Source: Atriophallophorus winterbourni (lineage: Eukaryota > Platyhelminthes > Trematoda > Plagiorchiida > Microphallidae). Taken from it: 64,000 nt of DNA. Below the pieces are notes generated by a model that saw only the letters and a list, made by a program, of their open reading frames with translations, was not told the DNA's origin and did not search any database. A program made the position numbers and the translations under genes. The number at the start of each line of letters is the position of its first letter. Position 1 is the first letter of the stretch. Shown one piece after another: positions 20,230-31,170 of the stretch. The stretch spans positions 1 to 64,000 of the forward strand of contig JACCGJ010019906.1 of the NCBI GenBank assembly GCA_013407085.1, read 5' to 3'.

Positions 20230-20990
20230 GAGTGTCATAACCATGACATTGTAAAAATTTTAACAAGATGGGGAAGGGTGGGATCTAAAAAGCTACCGAA
20301 CCTATAGAAGATTTGGCACGAAACATTGTGATTAGGTGTCTATACCGCGAATCAAACATGCATTCAAGCAAGCGTTGTGAACGAGTGGAGCGACATCACC
20401 CAGACAGCATCATTGCGGCTTTAACTGTCCCTTGGACCCCAACTGCAGCTAGTTTAACAGTCAAAACCTTCACTGCTTAAGCCAAGTCAGTCTGGCCACC
20501 CTTACAACGACGACATTCCGAGTTAGATGTGGAAAACAAAACAGCGTTAGGAAAATGATGATTTCCCATTCGCAATACGTGGCCTAACCTGTGAAGTCTA
20601 TGCATGTTAACTTGTTTTTTCAACATCTACGTCGGTAGCAAAGATTTTAATACGGATAGTTGCGTTACGTATCCGATGGTGCTAAGTAAATCTAGCAATA
20701 GCATACAGATAGCGATTGTCGAAGACCTGTAGACATCTTAGTTATTCTTTTCTCCGAGTCTGGATTTCACACCCGTACATCAAAACCGTGCAAACTAAAG
20801 CCTTGAAGACTACCCTTGAACTTTAAAGACCACAAATGACTCAAACTACGAAAACCTATCTTAGCTCCGGAAATCCAAGATGAAGTTTCCTTATTTAAAC
20901 ACGCGTTGCTAATAATGCAACTACTGAAATAGGTAAAACAGTTGGCAGTCTCAAGTTTATAATTATTGAATCTTAGCACAGTTTAGCTTG
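20230..20990 (-). pseudogene. Decayed RTE-like retrotransposon C-terminus and tail
   Basis: Minus-strand frames with stops retain the LLYGCE..LEVFDHRCLR..IARI block (around 20800-20700), then a GHVLRM-like block near 20580-20550 and a WGPRD remnant near 20430. The tail to 20230 matches 1-250 of this window. It is truncated at the 5' end and inactive. Confidence 0.6.
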
Positions 20991-21184
20991 GATCAATATT
21001 TTGAAGCACATTAAAGTTTGAAAGCGCATACCGAAGGACGGCAGATACTACAAAGTTTAAAATAGACTAAGCATGCATACAGAATCAAAAAGGATAACTA
21101 CGTGTCGGCATAATCTAAATCAAAAAGTATGTCATCACAATTCATCTGAATGTCCAGTGTCGGTATGTCTGCATTACATGCGCC
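20991..21184. other. Spacer
   Basis: No feature seen. Confidence 0.4.
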
Positions 21185-21335
21185 TAGACAGATAGGAGGA
21201 AGAAAACAGAGAGCATAGATGGTAGTGAGGCTCCAGCGTGTTTCAGCATGCAGCTCAATACCGATGGCCAATCAAATTAGCACAGCGTTAGCCGTACAGC
21301 ACAGGAATACTGCAGGGTTGCACATCCGCGCATAC
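21185..21335 (+). repeat. SINE-like interspersed repeat, 5'-truncated copy 7
   Basis: Starts in the CCTAGACAGATAG block and continues through GGTAGTGAGGCTCCAGCG, GGCCAATCAAATTAGCAC and a GCACAGGAATACTGCAGGG end. Confidence 0.75.
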
Positions 21336-21924
21336 AACCGTACGAATAAACCGCCCGAAATATGTTTACGTACTTTTGTGAGACACTTTTGAGTAATAAA
21401 TAATCCGTTCCTATTGACTAAATAATAGGCTGACTATAAGGATGGCGATAGTCTAGGACTTGACAAAGAATGAATATGTGATCGACAAATCCTCCGCCGG
21501 GATGAAATCCTGCTTGTTGTGTTTTTCTGAGTAATGCAAAGCGCCGGTGAAGAAGCAAGAAGTTGGGTAATGACGGGTGTAAGGCATATTCCACTGTGGT
21601 TAGAGCATTGAGTACTCATACCTCTTTTGAAAATAGATTCTCCCCAAAACTCTAGAATATTTACAGTATCTCATACTTGATGGAAAAGGTCAACCAGTGT
21701 GATTAATAAGATATCGCATTTCTCTTTGAACAGAATCGGTGGAGTTCATCTGGACTAGCTACTTTGAAGCTTTCCACTTGCTCAATGCCGAGCTTGATTT
21801 CTGCTACGTTCAGATGCGTCAGAAAAACGATTATTTCTTATTCGCAACCAGCAGTCTATGTACGTTAACGTGCTTTTCGATTTCTACGTCGCTATTAAAG
21901 ATTCTATTACAGATAGTTGTGTTG
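21336..21924. other. Spacer, no feature recognised
   Basis: A block at 21860-21920 (GTACGTTAACGTGCTTTTC and CTACGTCGCTATTAAAGATT) repeats 20600-20660 and so belongs to the same retroelement family, on the minus strand. Confidence 0.4.
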
Positions 21925-22175
21925 ATGTGATGTGATGTGAAAGCACAAGCCTGATCCAGGCAAAGTGCCGCACAGTCAGAGACTGCACGTAGGCTGAGAT
22001 ACTGTCAGGTTGCCCAGGCCTAGACAGATATGACAAAAGAAATAGAAATGGTAGTGAGACTCCAGCGTGTTTCAACATGCAGCTCACTACCGGTGGCCAA
22101 TCAATTTAGCACGATGTTAGCCGCACAGCACACAAATACTGCACGATTGCACATCCGTGCGGTATGCACATCCGT
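21925..22175 (+). repeat. SINE-like interspersed repeat, near full-length copy 8
   Basis: One of the two best copies. A GTGAT microsatellite is followed by GAAAGCACAAGCCTGATCC and all internal blocks, through to GCACGATTGCACATCCGTGC. Confidence 0.85.
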
Positions 22176-22715
22176 GCGTGTGTGTTACTCATTCGATGGT
22201 GCCAAGCAGCCCTGTCAAATCAACTCACCAGTGTCCACAATAAAGAATAGAACGCAACGGATTATCTGATGCCGAAAATGTTCCGCAAAACGAGACAAGC
22301 GGTGATCTTTCTTGGTGATTAAGGCACCATCGTTTTCTATGACTGTCTCGCTCAGCCGGGGGAAATGTCCCCAGGCGAAGATGGATTCTAATCACAGTTG
22401 ATGTAATGTGGAGTTGCTTTATTAACGACATTTTATGAATGCAAGTTAAAAGATTCTGTCACGTGAGATATGCATGATCAGAAAATTATACTGTTATTAA
22501 AAAGGGTGATAGAGGGGACTGCAATAACTGCTGAGTAGTTGTTCTATTGTACGTGAATGGTTCACACCGTTAGCTCATAAACTTGCTCGACTACGTTCAG
22601 CATCAGCACCATGGGCAAATATCCCATCCTCCGCATCTTTTTAGAATTTTAACATCGCATGACTGTGGCAGTTAAGCACTCGGTATCTGCTCCCAGTGTG
22701 ATGCTGTCCATGATG
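22176..22715. other. Spacer, no feature recognised
   Basis: No open frame or repeat that I can identify. Confidence 0.4.
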
Positions 22716-22965
22716 ATGGTTATATCAACAGAGCAGACTTCAATGTGGATATCAATTTTTCAGCGTAACTGTTTAGAATCAGCGGAATGCTCTTCCATGT
22801 ACGCTTTTTAAGCCGCTTCTTTCGCGTATTTTGAAAGTTTCCACAATTCCTATTTACTGCTCTTTCAGGTTACAAAATCTGAAGTCTTTAATCTAGCCGT
22901 TAGAATTGACCCTGCTCCTGAAGGCTAAACGCGAGTGTGGCCCCATATAAGGACTTGGAACAAAG
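22716..22965. repeat. Duplicated unit, left copy (broken)
   Basis: From GAGCAGACTTCAATGTGGAT to ATATAAGGACTTGGAAC, highly similar to 23396-23620. Relative to the other copy it has an insertion near 22805-22820 and point changes that place stops in the minus-strand frame, which stays open there. Confidence 0.75.
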
Positions 22966-23089
22966 ACTTGGCAGCATTCGCACTGCCAAGATGTCTCTTT
23001 TCGAAAGAGCTCAGCAGTGTGTGACAAGGATCGTCCGTTGTATGAGAACTAATTACGCAGTTTAGATTTAATTCTCCTTATCGCCTAAA

Positions 23090-23265
23090 TTGATTTGCCA
23101 CCGGTAGTGAGCTGTATGTTAATACACGCAGAGGTCTCACTGCGAGTGATATTTTTTTCTCCCATATATGTCTAGATCAGGGCAACCTGACAATATCTTA
23201 GCCTACGTGTAGTCTTTGACTGTGCGGCAGTTTGTCTGGATTAGGCTTGTGATTTCATACATACA
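23090..23265 (-). repeat. SINE-like interspersed repeat, copy 9
   Basis: Reverse copy lying between the two duplicated units; distal block CACCGGTAGTGAGCTG and head block CTGGATTAGGCTTGTG are clear. Confidence 0.75.
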
Positions 23266-23292
23266 GTGACCTTGACCGCCATGACATATAAC

Positions 23293-23620
23293 TTACCCAC
23301 CGGATATTGACTGACCCCTCCCACTCATGCAACTCAGTATTCGTTCCCTCTCCGAGCACTCACCTGTCAGGACATGAGCTTGAATGGCTACATCTACAAA
23401 GCAGACTTCAATGTGGATATCAGTTTTCCAGCGTAACTGTTTGAATTCAGCGGAATGCTCTTCAATGTACGCTTCTATCGCGTATTTTGAAAGTTTACAC
23501 AATTCCTATTTACTGCTCTTCCAGGTTACAAAATCTGTAGTCGTTAATCAAGCCGTTAGAATTGACCCTGCTCCTGAAGGCTAAACGCGAGTGTGGCCCC
23601 CTATAAGGACTTGGAACTCC
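23293..23620 (-). other. Duplicated unit, right copy, with an intact minus-strand frame of unknown nature
   Basis: The minus-strand frame 23502-23293 reads like a real protein in its first two thirds (CKLSKYAIEAYIEEHSAEF, then KTDIHIEVCFVDVAIQAHV) and meets a good donor ACAG/GTGAGT at 23362-23357. A competing plus-strand reading is an acceptor CTCTTCCAG before VTKSVVVNQAVRIDPAPEG and a stop (23525-23583), which is also kept in the left copy. I do not recognise either. It could be a duplicated gene fragment or an unknown repeat. Confidence 0.35.
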
Positions 23621-23950
23621 AAAAATTTCTTCCATTGGTTTTTTAACTTACCGCAAACACTACTCTGCGTTTTGTACAAGATTTCGCTTCTTATACCGTA
23701 ATAAACTATTGAAATATGGATCATTACATATTCCAAGTTATGCCTCCACATTAAACCAGCCAGCATCAACAGGATGCTAGGTCTGTTACAGCATCCTTAA
23801 AAGTTTTCAGCTTATTTCGTTTCATCTGTTACGTAGGCATTTATTATGCTTTCATTGGAGTATGCCCATGTATTGACTATGGTTTTTGTAAAGTTAGTTC
23901 GGTATGTGAGTAATCACGTTTGTTTCATTTAATATCCAACAGGAGGGTGT
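23621..23950. other. Spacer, no feature recognised
   Basis: Short frames only. Confidence 0.4.
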
Positions 23951-24210
23951 ATGAATGAATGAATGAAAGCACAAGCCTAATCCAGGCAAAGTGCCGTGCA
24001 GTCACAAACTGCACGTTGGCTAAGACACTATCAGGTTGCCCAGGCCTAGACAGATATGAGAGAGAAAATACAATAGAAATAGAAATGGTAGTGAGAATCC
24101 AGCGTGTTTCAGCATGCAGCTCACTACCGGTGGCCAATCAATTTAGCACGGTGTTGACCGCACAGCACAGAAGTGCTGCACGATTGCACATCCGTGCAAG
24201 AGGAGGGTGT
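23951..24210 (+). repeat. SINE-like interspersed repeat, full-length copy 10
   Basis: Best copy: three GAATG-type units, GAAAGCACAAGCCTAATCC, CAGGTTGCCCAGGCCTAGAC, GTAGTGAGAATCCAGCGTG, GGCCAATCAATTTAGCACGG, ending GATTGCACATCCGTGC. Confidence 0.85.
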
Positions 24211-24441
24211 AGAAAAAATGCCAGCAAAATTATCGTAATATTTCAACAGGATAAAATTTCTAAGAACGGAATTCTCTCTCTGAGTATTATGGGGCGGCGT
24301 ATGTTACGAGTCACGTTGTGTAGAATGACAACCAGTAAGGTTGTAGAAATATTGTTTGCCAAGTAAAGTGAGTAAATGTACAACCTCAAGCATTTGAGTT
24401 TTCCACTAAGATCTGAAGGTCATTTGCCCCAATACCCTATT

Positions 24442-25080
24442 AGTATCAGTATCAGTATCACAGGGCGATAGTCGACCAAGTCGAAATGAGTGCGCAGATT
24501 CTTTCGGAAGTGTGCTTGAAAACACCCACCACTACCAGGATTGATTCGTAAGTAACACAGGCGTGTGTAACTGTGAATGGAAGATGGGAGATGTCTCATA
24601 ACCGAAAGGTGAGAGAGTTATGCATGTTGCATGTCCAATCGAATGAAAAGACGATGAACAGCAGTTTATTTCCACAAATGCGAAAAATGAAAAAGAAACT
24701 CTTTTTTTGTTTCAAAATGTTTTTCGAATATTTTTGTGTTTTTGATCATAAAAATGAGGGATTTAGTCTTAAGGGTAATGCTCCGGAAAGAGCACCTGCC
24801 ACCGTTCGTCCAGCCCATGTTTGAACGCAATTACTGAAAGTGCCATGATTAGTTCTGCCGGAAGTGAGTTCCACGCGTTCACTATACGGATGCTAAAGAA
24901 GTGCGTTCTGGATTCGAGCCTTTTGTGCTGTTTACATAGCTTGAGACTGTGCCCTCGTGTACCAACCAAAGGAGAGAACCGAAATAAGTCATCCAATTCG
25001 AGACAACTTAATCCTTTGACAACCTTGAAGGTCTCTATATGATCCCCCCTAAGTTGCCTTCTCCTGGGAGATGAGGATTA
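24442..25080 (-). pseudogene. 5'-truncated CR1/Jockey-type element: RT C-terminus and 3' UTR
   Basis: On the minus strand a GGDHIETFKVVKGLSCLE-like block (25060-25000) leads to LFRFSPLVGTRGHSLKL and FFSIRIVNAWNSLPAELI, the conserved last segment of CR1/Jockey reverse transcriptases (TRGHSLKL..NFFS.RVV..WNSLP). The frame ends near 24769. The 3' UTR to 24442 ends in a (TGATAC)n-type tail read on the minus strand. The copy is inactive. Confidence 0.75.
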
Positions 25081-25084
25081 AGTT

Positions 25085-25310
25085 CAGTATCAGTATCAGT
25101 ATCAGTATCACAGGGCGATAGTCGACCAAGTCGAAACGAGTGCTCAGATTCTTTCGGAGGTGTGCTTGAAAACACCCACCACTACCAGGATTGATTCGTA
25201 AGTAACACAGGCGTGTGTAACTCTGAATGGAAGATGGGAGATGTTCTATCACCGAAAGGTGAGAGAGTTATGCATGTTGTATGTCCAATCGAATGAACAG
25301 ACGATGGACA
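25085..25310 (-). repeat. Second copy of the same element's 3' UTR and (TGATAC)n tail
   Basis: 226 bases nearly identical to 24442-24660, ending in four TGATAC-type units (minus sense) immediately before the RT fragment at 25080. It is therefore a tail-only, extremely truncated insertion in tandem with the longer copy. Confidence 0.75.
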
Positions 25311-25479
25311 TCATCTGATTCAATTTAATTAGGAGAAAACTGTATGTGCTTTGTGATGAAAACGAGCTTTTAAAATTATTTTCTGTTGTATTCAGCAGAG
25401 TATCTTTCGTCTCTATCAATGTCTTGATTCCCTCAATCAGAAATATAACTTCCAAGTCAATAGTCAATAGTTAATAGTT

Positions 25480-26130
25480 TTATTGTGGTAATAAAATCTG
25501 ATAGCTTGTAAGAAACCACTGGGTGGTGTGTACAGAGGGTCGCACAAAGCGTGCTAAAAAGCATACTTGATGAGAGAAAAACGGGGGGAAATAGGCCTTA
25601 TAGCGGGCCATGTTATCGTATAACATACACCTTAATTGGACATTTTCGGCTTTTTATAGGGAGAAGTGTCAGCTCAAGACACATTCCCCCCACGTCCTCC
25701 AGTGCATGGCGGACTTGCGGACGGTTGCTTTGGCGTGACAAACGTTGATGCTTGTAAGCTGGGGAGAAAAGACTGGAAAAGGTGTTAGTCGTTTATGGCT
25801 ATGTGAGTGGTATGTAATATAATGGGGTAGATCGGAATGACGAAAGATAAACAAAAGTCACGTGAAAGTTGATTGCCATAGGTGCTTGTCTAGGCGTTGC
25901 TTAAGCGAAGACAGTGACTCAGCACATACCACCTCCGGCGGAAGAGCGTTCCAGACACGGCATATGTGAAGGGGTAGGAAATACCTTCGACTGTTCAATC
26001 GGCTATTCTGATGAGCAATCTTGAGATTGTGCCCACGATGATTACGTCGATTGGATAGAGGCATCAGGGACTTTCAAGGGTGCTGATTCTTTGTAAGAAT
26101 GCGAAAGGTCAAAAGCAAATCTCCGCGGAG
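25480..26130 (-). pseudogene. 5'-truncated CR1/Jockey-type element of another subfamily
   Basis: Minus-strand frame 26064-25858: LSNRRNHRGHNLKIAHQ and FLPLHICRVWNALPPEVV, the same terminal RT block as at 24.9 kb but a different lineage. It is followed by a 3' region of about 380 bases with no similarity to the neighbouring element. Confidence 0.65.
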
Positions 26131-26290
26131 GAGTCGGTAGCGGATTGATAAGAGGTGTTCATACGGTGTGCATTTATAGCGAAAATACTTTTAGCAAATG
26201 CTGCAGATGAAAAAGTGGTCATTTGTTACGCATTTATTACCAAACGAAGAAGTAAGTGCGTCTATTTCTAAATGATGTGATATACCATAT
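26131..26290. other. Spacer
   Basis: No feature seen. Confidence 0.4.
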
Positions 26291-26365
26291 ATTCATTTGC
26301 ATGCTTTTCCGTCACAACACACCCCACGACCGGTTTCGTGCTGTTTGCACTCATCAGATATGATA
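26291..26365 (-). ncRNA. Hammerhead ribozyme relic, core intact, stem I lost
   Basis: Minus strand: CTGATGA (26357-26351), perfect stem II GTGC-AAACA-GCAC (26350-26338), GAAA, ACCGGT stem III and C at 26328 as the cleavage base, followed by GTGGGG. The sequence upstream of CTGATGA (ending TATCATAT) cannot pair with GTGGGG, so stem I is missing and cleavage is unlikely without a partner strand. Confidence 0.6.
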
Positions 26366-26775
26366 TACCATTTTCAAGATTTAAGATTCGTGATTTGAAA
26401 ATTAATTTGACTGATAATAATTCCATTGAAAGCTTAGCGCGTGTCTAGCACCTGTACTGAACACCGTTAATTCACTCCGTAAAATTTCTATTTTATGTTG
26501 AAATGATACTTATAAAACTTATTTAAGAGTTGCTATATGAAAGTTTCAAAAAGTACTGAGTGCTAAGTGAGCATGTGTTTGCAGTACCCAAAATGCTTAA
26601 ACTGTTGCAAAAAACAGATGTGTTCTAATCACAGGCTCACAAAAGAATCAACTAAACACTGAAAATAACTTCGGTGATAATATTCAAGCGCATGCTGGGC
26701 GAATACGCAACTAGTTTTAAATGTTAAAGGAGCCTGAATGAAAAATACATTATTGTATTCTGATGTCAAAGAAAG
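26366..26775. other. AT-rich spacer
   Basis: No feature seen. Confidence 0.4.
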
Positions 26776-27090
26776 TTGCAATGTTTGCGCGAACTAGATG
26801 ATAATAATATTATTCTAAAGATGCACAAAATCAACCGCAATGAAATCATTGACCTGACTTCTACGTTCATGATTCTCTTTACATTATCATCACGGAATAC
26901 ACCTTCCACTAGAACGATCGACTTACTAGGACATGAGCAATTTATTGACCAACCTACAAGAAATGGCAATACCTATACCTTCACTCTGAACCTTTTTCCA
27001 GCTAACCTGAAGATAATTCCATCTTTTCTTAACAGTGACCATAGAATATTATCATTCAAAATATGATGCGTCACAGCTTCTGTCAATTCG

Positions 27091-27585
27091 TTGCAGCCAT
27101 CTGATAATAAGCATACCTATAACTACATTAACTGGAATCTACTGTCAGAATTCATTAGAACAGAAGACTGGAGCCGATTCTTCATCTGTAGTGATTTCAC
27201 AACAATCTTTTCAACATTTCATTCACAATTGAAAGGGTTACTTATGAAGGCATCACATAGGCTCATTAGGCACACAAAATTAACGGAAGCCCAGGAAATA
27301 GAAAAGAAAATGATGAAACTACATTCTGTTGCTGTAAAAACACATGACATTGTCACCCTTCTTCGTTCTTATGAACTATCAAGAAGTCACAGATATGCTT
27401 CAGATAACACGCTTAATGCTGACGAAAACAAATCTCTCATAAGTCAGGATAAGCCGAAATCACTACGTAAACTTTTCAAGTTAAGATCATCCAACTCACC
27501 CATCAATATAGATTTCATTATCAAATATTGTAATTCATCCGCAGTTGAAACAATTATTAGTTCACATGATGCTATCTGTGAATAA
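27091..27585 (+). pseudogene. Endonuclease-RT linker region of the same element
   Basis: 164-codon frame rich in charged residues between the end of the endonuclease and the RT, as usual in this class (YINWNLLSEF..DWSRFF.. and a leucine/arginine-rich part). It ends at TAA 27583-27585. About 75 bases without a continuous frame separate it from the RT frame. Confidence 0.6.
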
Positions 27586-27660
27586 TTCCTTCCTACCTAC
27601 AACAATTCAAACTACGTTTACACAACCAGTCATCTTCCTTCGCCGAATACACTAAATACT

Positions 27661-29046
27661 TTGAGTATAAACCTCAGTGACATAAGTAAATTATGTCCGC
27701 AATCAACTGTCAGTCTTAAACCTGACACAGCAGGCATACCTCCAACCATATGGAAAATGGATGGTAAAGACTTTCAAATTCTCTTGCTTAACCTATTCAA
27801 CGCATCTATTGAATCTGGTACCTTTCCGGTAGAATGGAAACACTCAATTATTATACCTAGATACACATCTGGCTCGGAACACTTAGTTACTAACTACCGA
27901 CCAATAAACCATACAGCCTTCTTATCAAGATTATTTGAAAAAATTGTAAAGAAAGCTATACTTGAATACCTGACACCTAGTTTCTTTTCTAAGGCACAGC
28001 ACGGATTCTTCAACAAAAGATCCTTCATTATTTGTCAGCTAGAATACTTAGACTGCATCACAAGTTCAATTGAAATTGGCTTTTCAGTTATAGTTGTCTT
28101 CCTTGATATAACTAAAGCTTTCGAAACAGTACCGCATAAACTACTACTATCTAAGCTAAGTTCATTTGGTATAGGTGGCACTCTCCATTCTTGGCTCACT
28201 TCTTTTCCTACAGATCTCACATACTTTGTTGAGGTTAATGGTCACAGATCGCGCACCTTACCGATTCCAAGTGGAGTGATACAAGGCAGTGTTTTTGGTC
28301 CATTACTTTTTCTCCTATACATAAATGATGTACATAAAGTCGTCTCTCATAGTAAACTATTCTTGTTCGCAGACGACATGAAAGTAGTAATTACCTTCCC
28401 ATCTTCTGAAACACAAACTTACATTGCCAGACTAAACAAAGAATTAGTTGCATTATCCAAATGGGGTAAAATTAATGGTCTCTCATTCTCTGTAGAAAAA
28501 TCTAAGTTCATGCCTTTAAGATGTACAAGTCCCGACAACTCAATCCTTCTTAATGGTAATCCTATTCAAATTCTCGATTGCACACGTGATCTTGGGTTCA
28601 AATATTTAGCATCGCTTACATTCAACGAGCATATACATCACGTGATCTCAAAGACAAAGCAGAGTGTTAATATGATTCATAAGTTCTTCACTCTCCCACA
28701 CTGTAAGATAGAACTTTATAAACTTTTCACCATACCCTTCTTTAATTATTGTAATATAATATATAGCAGTATAAATAAAACCGATAGCATCGATTTGGCA
28801 AAAGTACAACGTACTTTTACCAAATCAATCACCGGATATAGATCGAATGAATCATATAGAGAAAGATGTAAGCAGCTCAAGCTAGAACCACTATGGTTCC
28901 GTAGAATTAGACACAACCTAATACTGTTCTTTAGAATAATATCTTCTGATAATATAGATACAAATTCTTCTATTCGCTTCAGACAAGGTTCCAGATATAA
29001 TTTAAGACATCAAGATAAAATAGTGGAATTACCTAGTAAGAAGTAA
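27661..29046 (+). CDS. Reverse transcriptase of the CR1/Jockey-type element
   Basis: 461-codon frame covering almost the whole RT: NYRPI (residues 79-83), AQHGF (112-116), LDITKAF (149-155), QGSVFGPLLF (209-218) and the catalytic FADD (237-240) in place of the commoner YADD. A post-RT segment with VQRTFTKSITGYRS and a terminal YNLRH-like motif follow. Within this frame there is no lesion, but it starts without the endonuclease and is preceded by stops. Host function is not expected. Confidence 0.8.
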   Translation: MSINLSDISKLCPQSTVSLKPDTAGIPPTIWKMDGKDFQILLLNLFNASIESGTFPVEWKHSIIIPRYTSGSEHLVTNYRPINHTAFLSRLFEKIVKKAILEYLTPSFFSKAQHGFFNKRSFIICQLEYLDCITSSIEIGFSVIVVFLDITKAFETVPHKLLLSKLSSFGIGGTLHSWLTSFPTDLTYFVEVNGHRSRTLPIPSGVIQGSVFGPLLFLLYINDVHKVVSHSKLFLFADDMKVVITFPSSETQTYIARLNKELVALSKWGKINGLSFSVEKSKFMPLRCTSPDNSILLNGNPIQILDCTRDLGFKYLASLTFNEHIHHVISKTKQSVNMIHKFFTLPHCKIELYKLFTIPFFNYCNIIYSSINKTDSIDLAKVQRTFTKSITGYRSNESYRERCKQLKLEPLWFRRIRHNLILFFRIISSDNIDTNSSIRFRQGSRYNLRHQDKIVELPSKK

Positions 29047-29300
29047 CTTCTACCTAAATGAATACGCTAAACTCTGGAATATTCTTAAGACAAGACATTA
29101 AGAACATAAGACATAAGACTTCATACCGCACTATATGATTTTAAATCACATATGAATTCATTTCTAACAGTTGAAAAATTAATGAAACTTCTCAACCTAG
29201 ATGTCTCATTAGATGAACTATACAATCATGGCATTGCTGGATATTAACAGTGATATCAGTTTCTCAACTTTCATTATGAACATTCACTTGGTCCCTTAGT

Positions 29301-30346
29301 ATTTATTTTCCAGATTAACTCTTTACATCCATGTGAAGATTTCCGGCTCACAAACGAGGCAACACTGCGACGCCGAATCTTCTGCGAACACCCACAAAAA
29401 ACATTCTCCATTCAAAACATATATTTCGACAATAACAATGTGTTCCAACTGAACATTTTTGAAGATTCTGACTCTTCGAGATTCCTCACATCTTCGATGT
29501 TCCGGTCCATCGTTATTTAACATTCTTCGTGTCATTTATCCCCTCACCCGATTTTCCTTTCATAAAATAACTGCTTACACATTGAATTTCTGTAAAACTG
29601 ATTGATTATCATTTACCTTACCCATTTTAACGAACAAAAAATTCCTAGCACGTATGACCTTGAAAATATTAATAATTATTGTCCATTTTTATGCTTTATG
29701 TATACAAACAACTTTGATAATTATCGATCGTGCTTAGCATGCCTTGGAATTCCAAGGATAGAACATTTATTTAATTATTTATTTATTTATACTGCGAATA
29801 AGAGATTCTACGCCGCAGATCTAACGTGTAATTCACTCAGAGCTGTCATTGTAGGGATACGAAAGCATTTGATACCAACAACATTCTTCAGAAAGCAAAG
29901 GATCACTATGGCGCTGAGATCAAATGCCCTATGAGAGGGAACTGTGCCGCATTAGAGTTGATGAACATTATTCATGTTTTTATTATAAAATCTCACTGAA
30001 ACAGGTTCGATTGAAGTCGTTTACGAGAATCACACATGTTTTTAGAATAGGTCCACAGAAAAAACATGTTTGCACTTTTATTTAGGTTCTAAATTTATCA
30101 AAATCATGAACGTTAAAAGAATACATGTAGCTGAAACGTGATGCTCTACACAAAGCTGGCAGTATTTTGAAAAATAGATTGGAGCTAACAACACCACAAA
30201 ATATTGTTGTAACGCGTGGGGTACATAAGTGACCGGTGACGAATATCTGCATAATTATCACAGTTGCGATTCATCGGTCCAGCAATGACCATTTTTCCAC
30301 TAACCTCGTTCCACACACACATCGATTGTGTCTCGTTTCATTCAGA
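29301..30346. other. AT-rich spacer, no gene recognised
   Basis: Open stretches at 29323-29535 (minus) and 29602-29934 (plus) show no domain I know; the latter includes an ATTT-repeat tract around 29770-29790. Confidence 0.4.
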
Positions 30347-30519
30347 TGAATTAAACCTACATTCCAGTTTTGTGCCAAAGACGACGAAAAAACGATTCAC
30401 CTTCACATTGTGAAGCCGCGCAAGGGAGTGGATTAAGATACGCAACGATGCATGCGGAAACTATGTCCAGAATCCGATGCCAGATAATTGGGAAACATAT
30501 CGTCTGTTGAGGAATAAGA

Positions 30520-31101
30520 TTGCTCGAGGTAGTGTTGCAAAGTAAGAAAGAACTAGAAGATGTACGTTTATCTGCATACTTGTTACGAGACGGTAAAGAA
30601 AACACACCACGTATCTTGGTTCATATACCCTGGTCAGAAAGGGAAAAATGGGCACTAAATAGGAACATTGGTAAAGTAAACGAACTCGACAGTCCTAGTC
30701 TAATAATCCTGAACGTCCCTGAAGCTGCTGATAGTCCAGATACAAAGTGTAACTTCAACCACGATATACATCAATGGAAATTTATAATTGACGCTATCCA
30801 AACGAATAAGACGACTGTTATCAATACCTTTAGGATCACGACATCGCCGAAATACGAAGGTAAAGCTCCGCGCACTCTAAACCTTACACTGCTGACAGAC
30901 AGTATGGCTGATGCCATTCTTAAAAATGGGAAGCAATTTCGATACAAATTGCCCCGAGATATTAAAATTATTCCTAGACGCCTCAAAACCACTGATTACA
31001 AGGATGACAGAATGAGTGCTTCGAAAGCAAATAAACTATATCCTGCAGACAATATACCACTCACAAGCACAAGTCAAGTCATTTCAATTAGCTCTCTATA
31101 A
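30520..31101 (+). CDS. ORF1-like protein of the CR1/Jockey-type element
   Basis: 193-codon frame upstream of the endonuclease. It begins with a charged helical stretch (KKELEDVRLSAYLLRDG) and continues with a segment having the feel of an RNA-binding RRM/C-terminal ORF1 fold (NKTTVINTFRI, and KGKQFRYKLPRDIKIIPRR-like sequence). No zinc knuckle is visible. The assignment rests mainly on position. The annotated start is simply the first ATG or ATG-like codon in frame. Confidence 0.5.
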   Translation: MLEVVLQSKKELEDVRLSAYLLRDGKENTPRILVHIPWSEREKWALNRNIGKVNELDSPSLIILNVPEAADSPDTKCNFNHDIHQWKFIIDAIQTNKTTVINTFRITTSPKYEGKAPRTLNLTLLTDSMADAILKNGKQFRYKLPRDIKIIPRRLKTTDYKDDRMSASKANKLYPADNIPLTSTSQVISISSL

Positions 31102-31170
31102 AAACAATCTCTGTCCGACTCATGCCGATTCGGAAAAGTAGAAACGACTTCAACGCCCCAGCTGTATAGT

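Larger units (their letters stand above)
26776..29300 (+). mobile_element. CR1/Jockey-type non-LTR retrotransposon, 5'-truncated
   Basis: Starts inside the endonuclease domain (QFIDQPTRNGNTYTF and FLNSDHRILSF, 26939-27064). It continues through a linker frame (27091-27585) and a long RT frame (27661-29046), then a 3' region to about 29300. The domain order, endonuclease then reverse transcriptase, is that of CR1/Jockey elements. The frame is broken at about 27060 and 27585, so the copy is not active as it stands. Confidence 0.8.
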
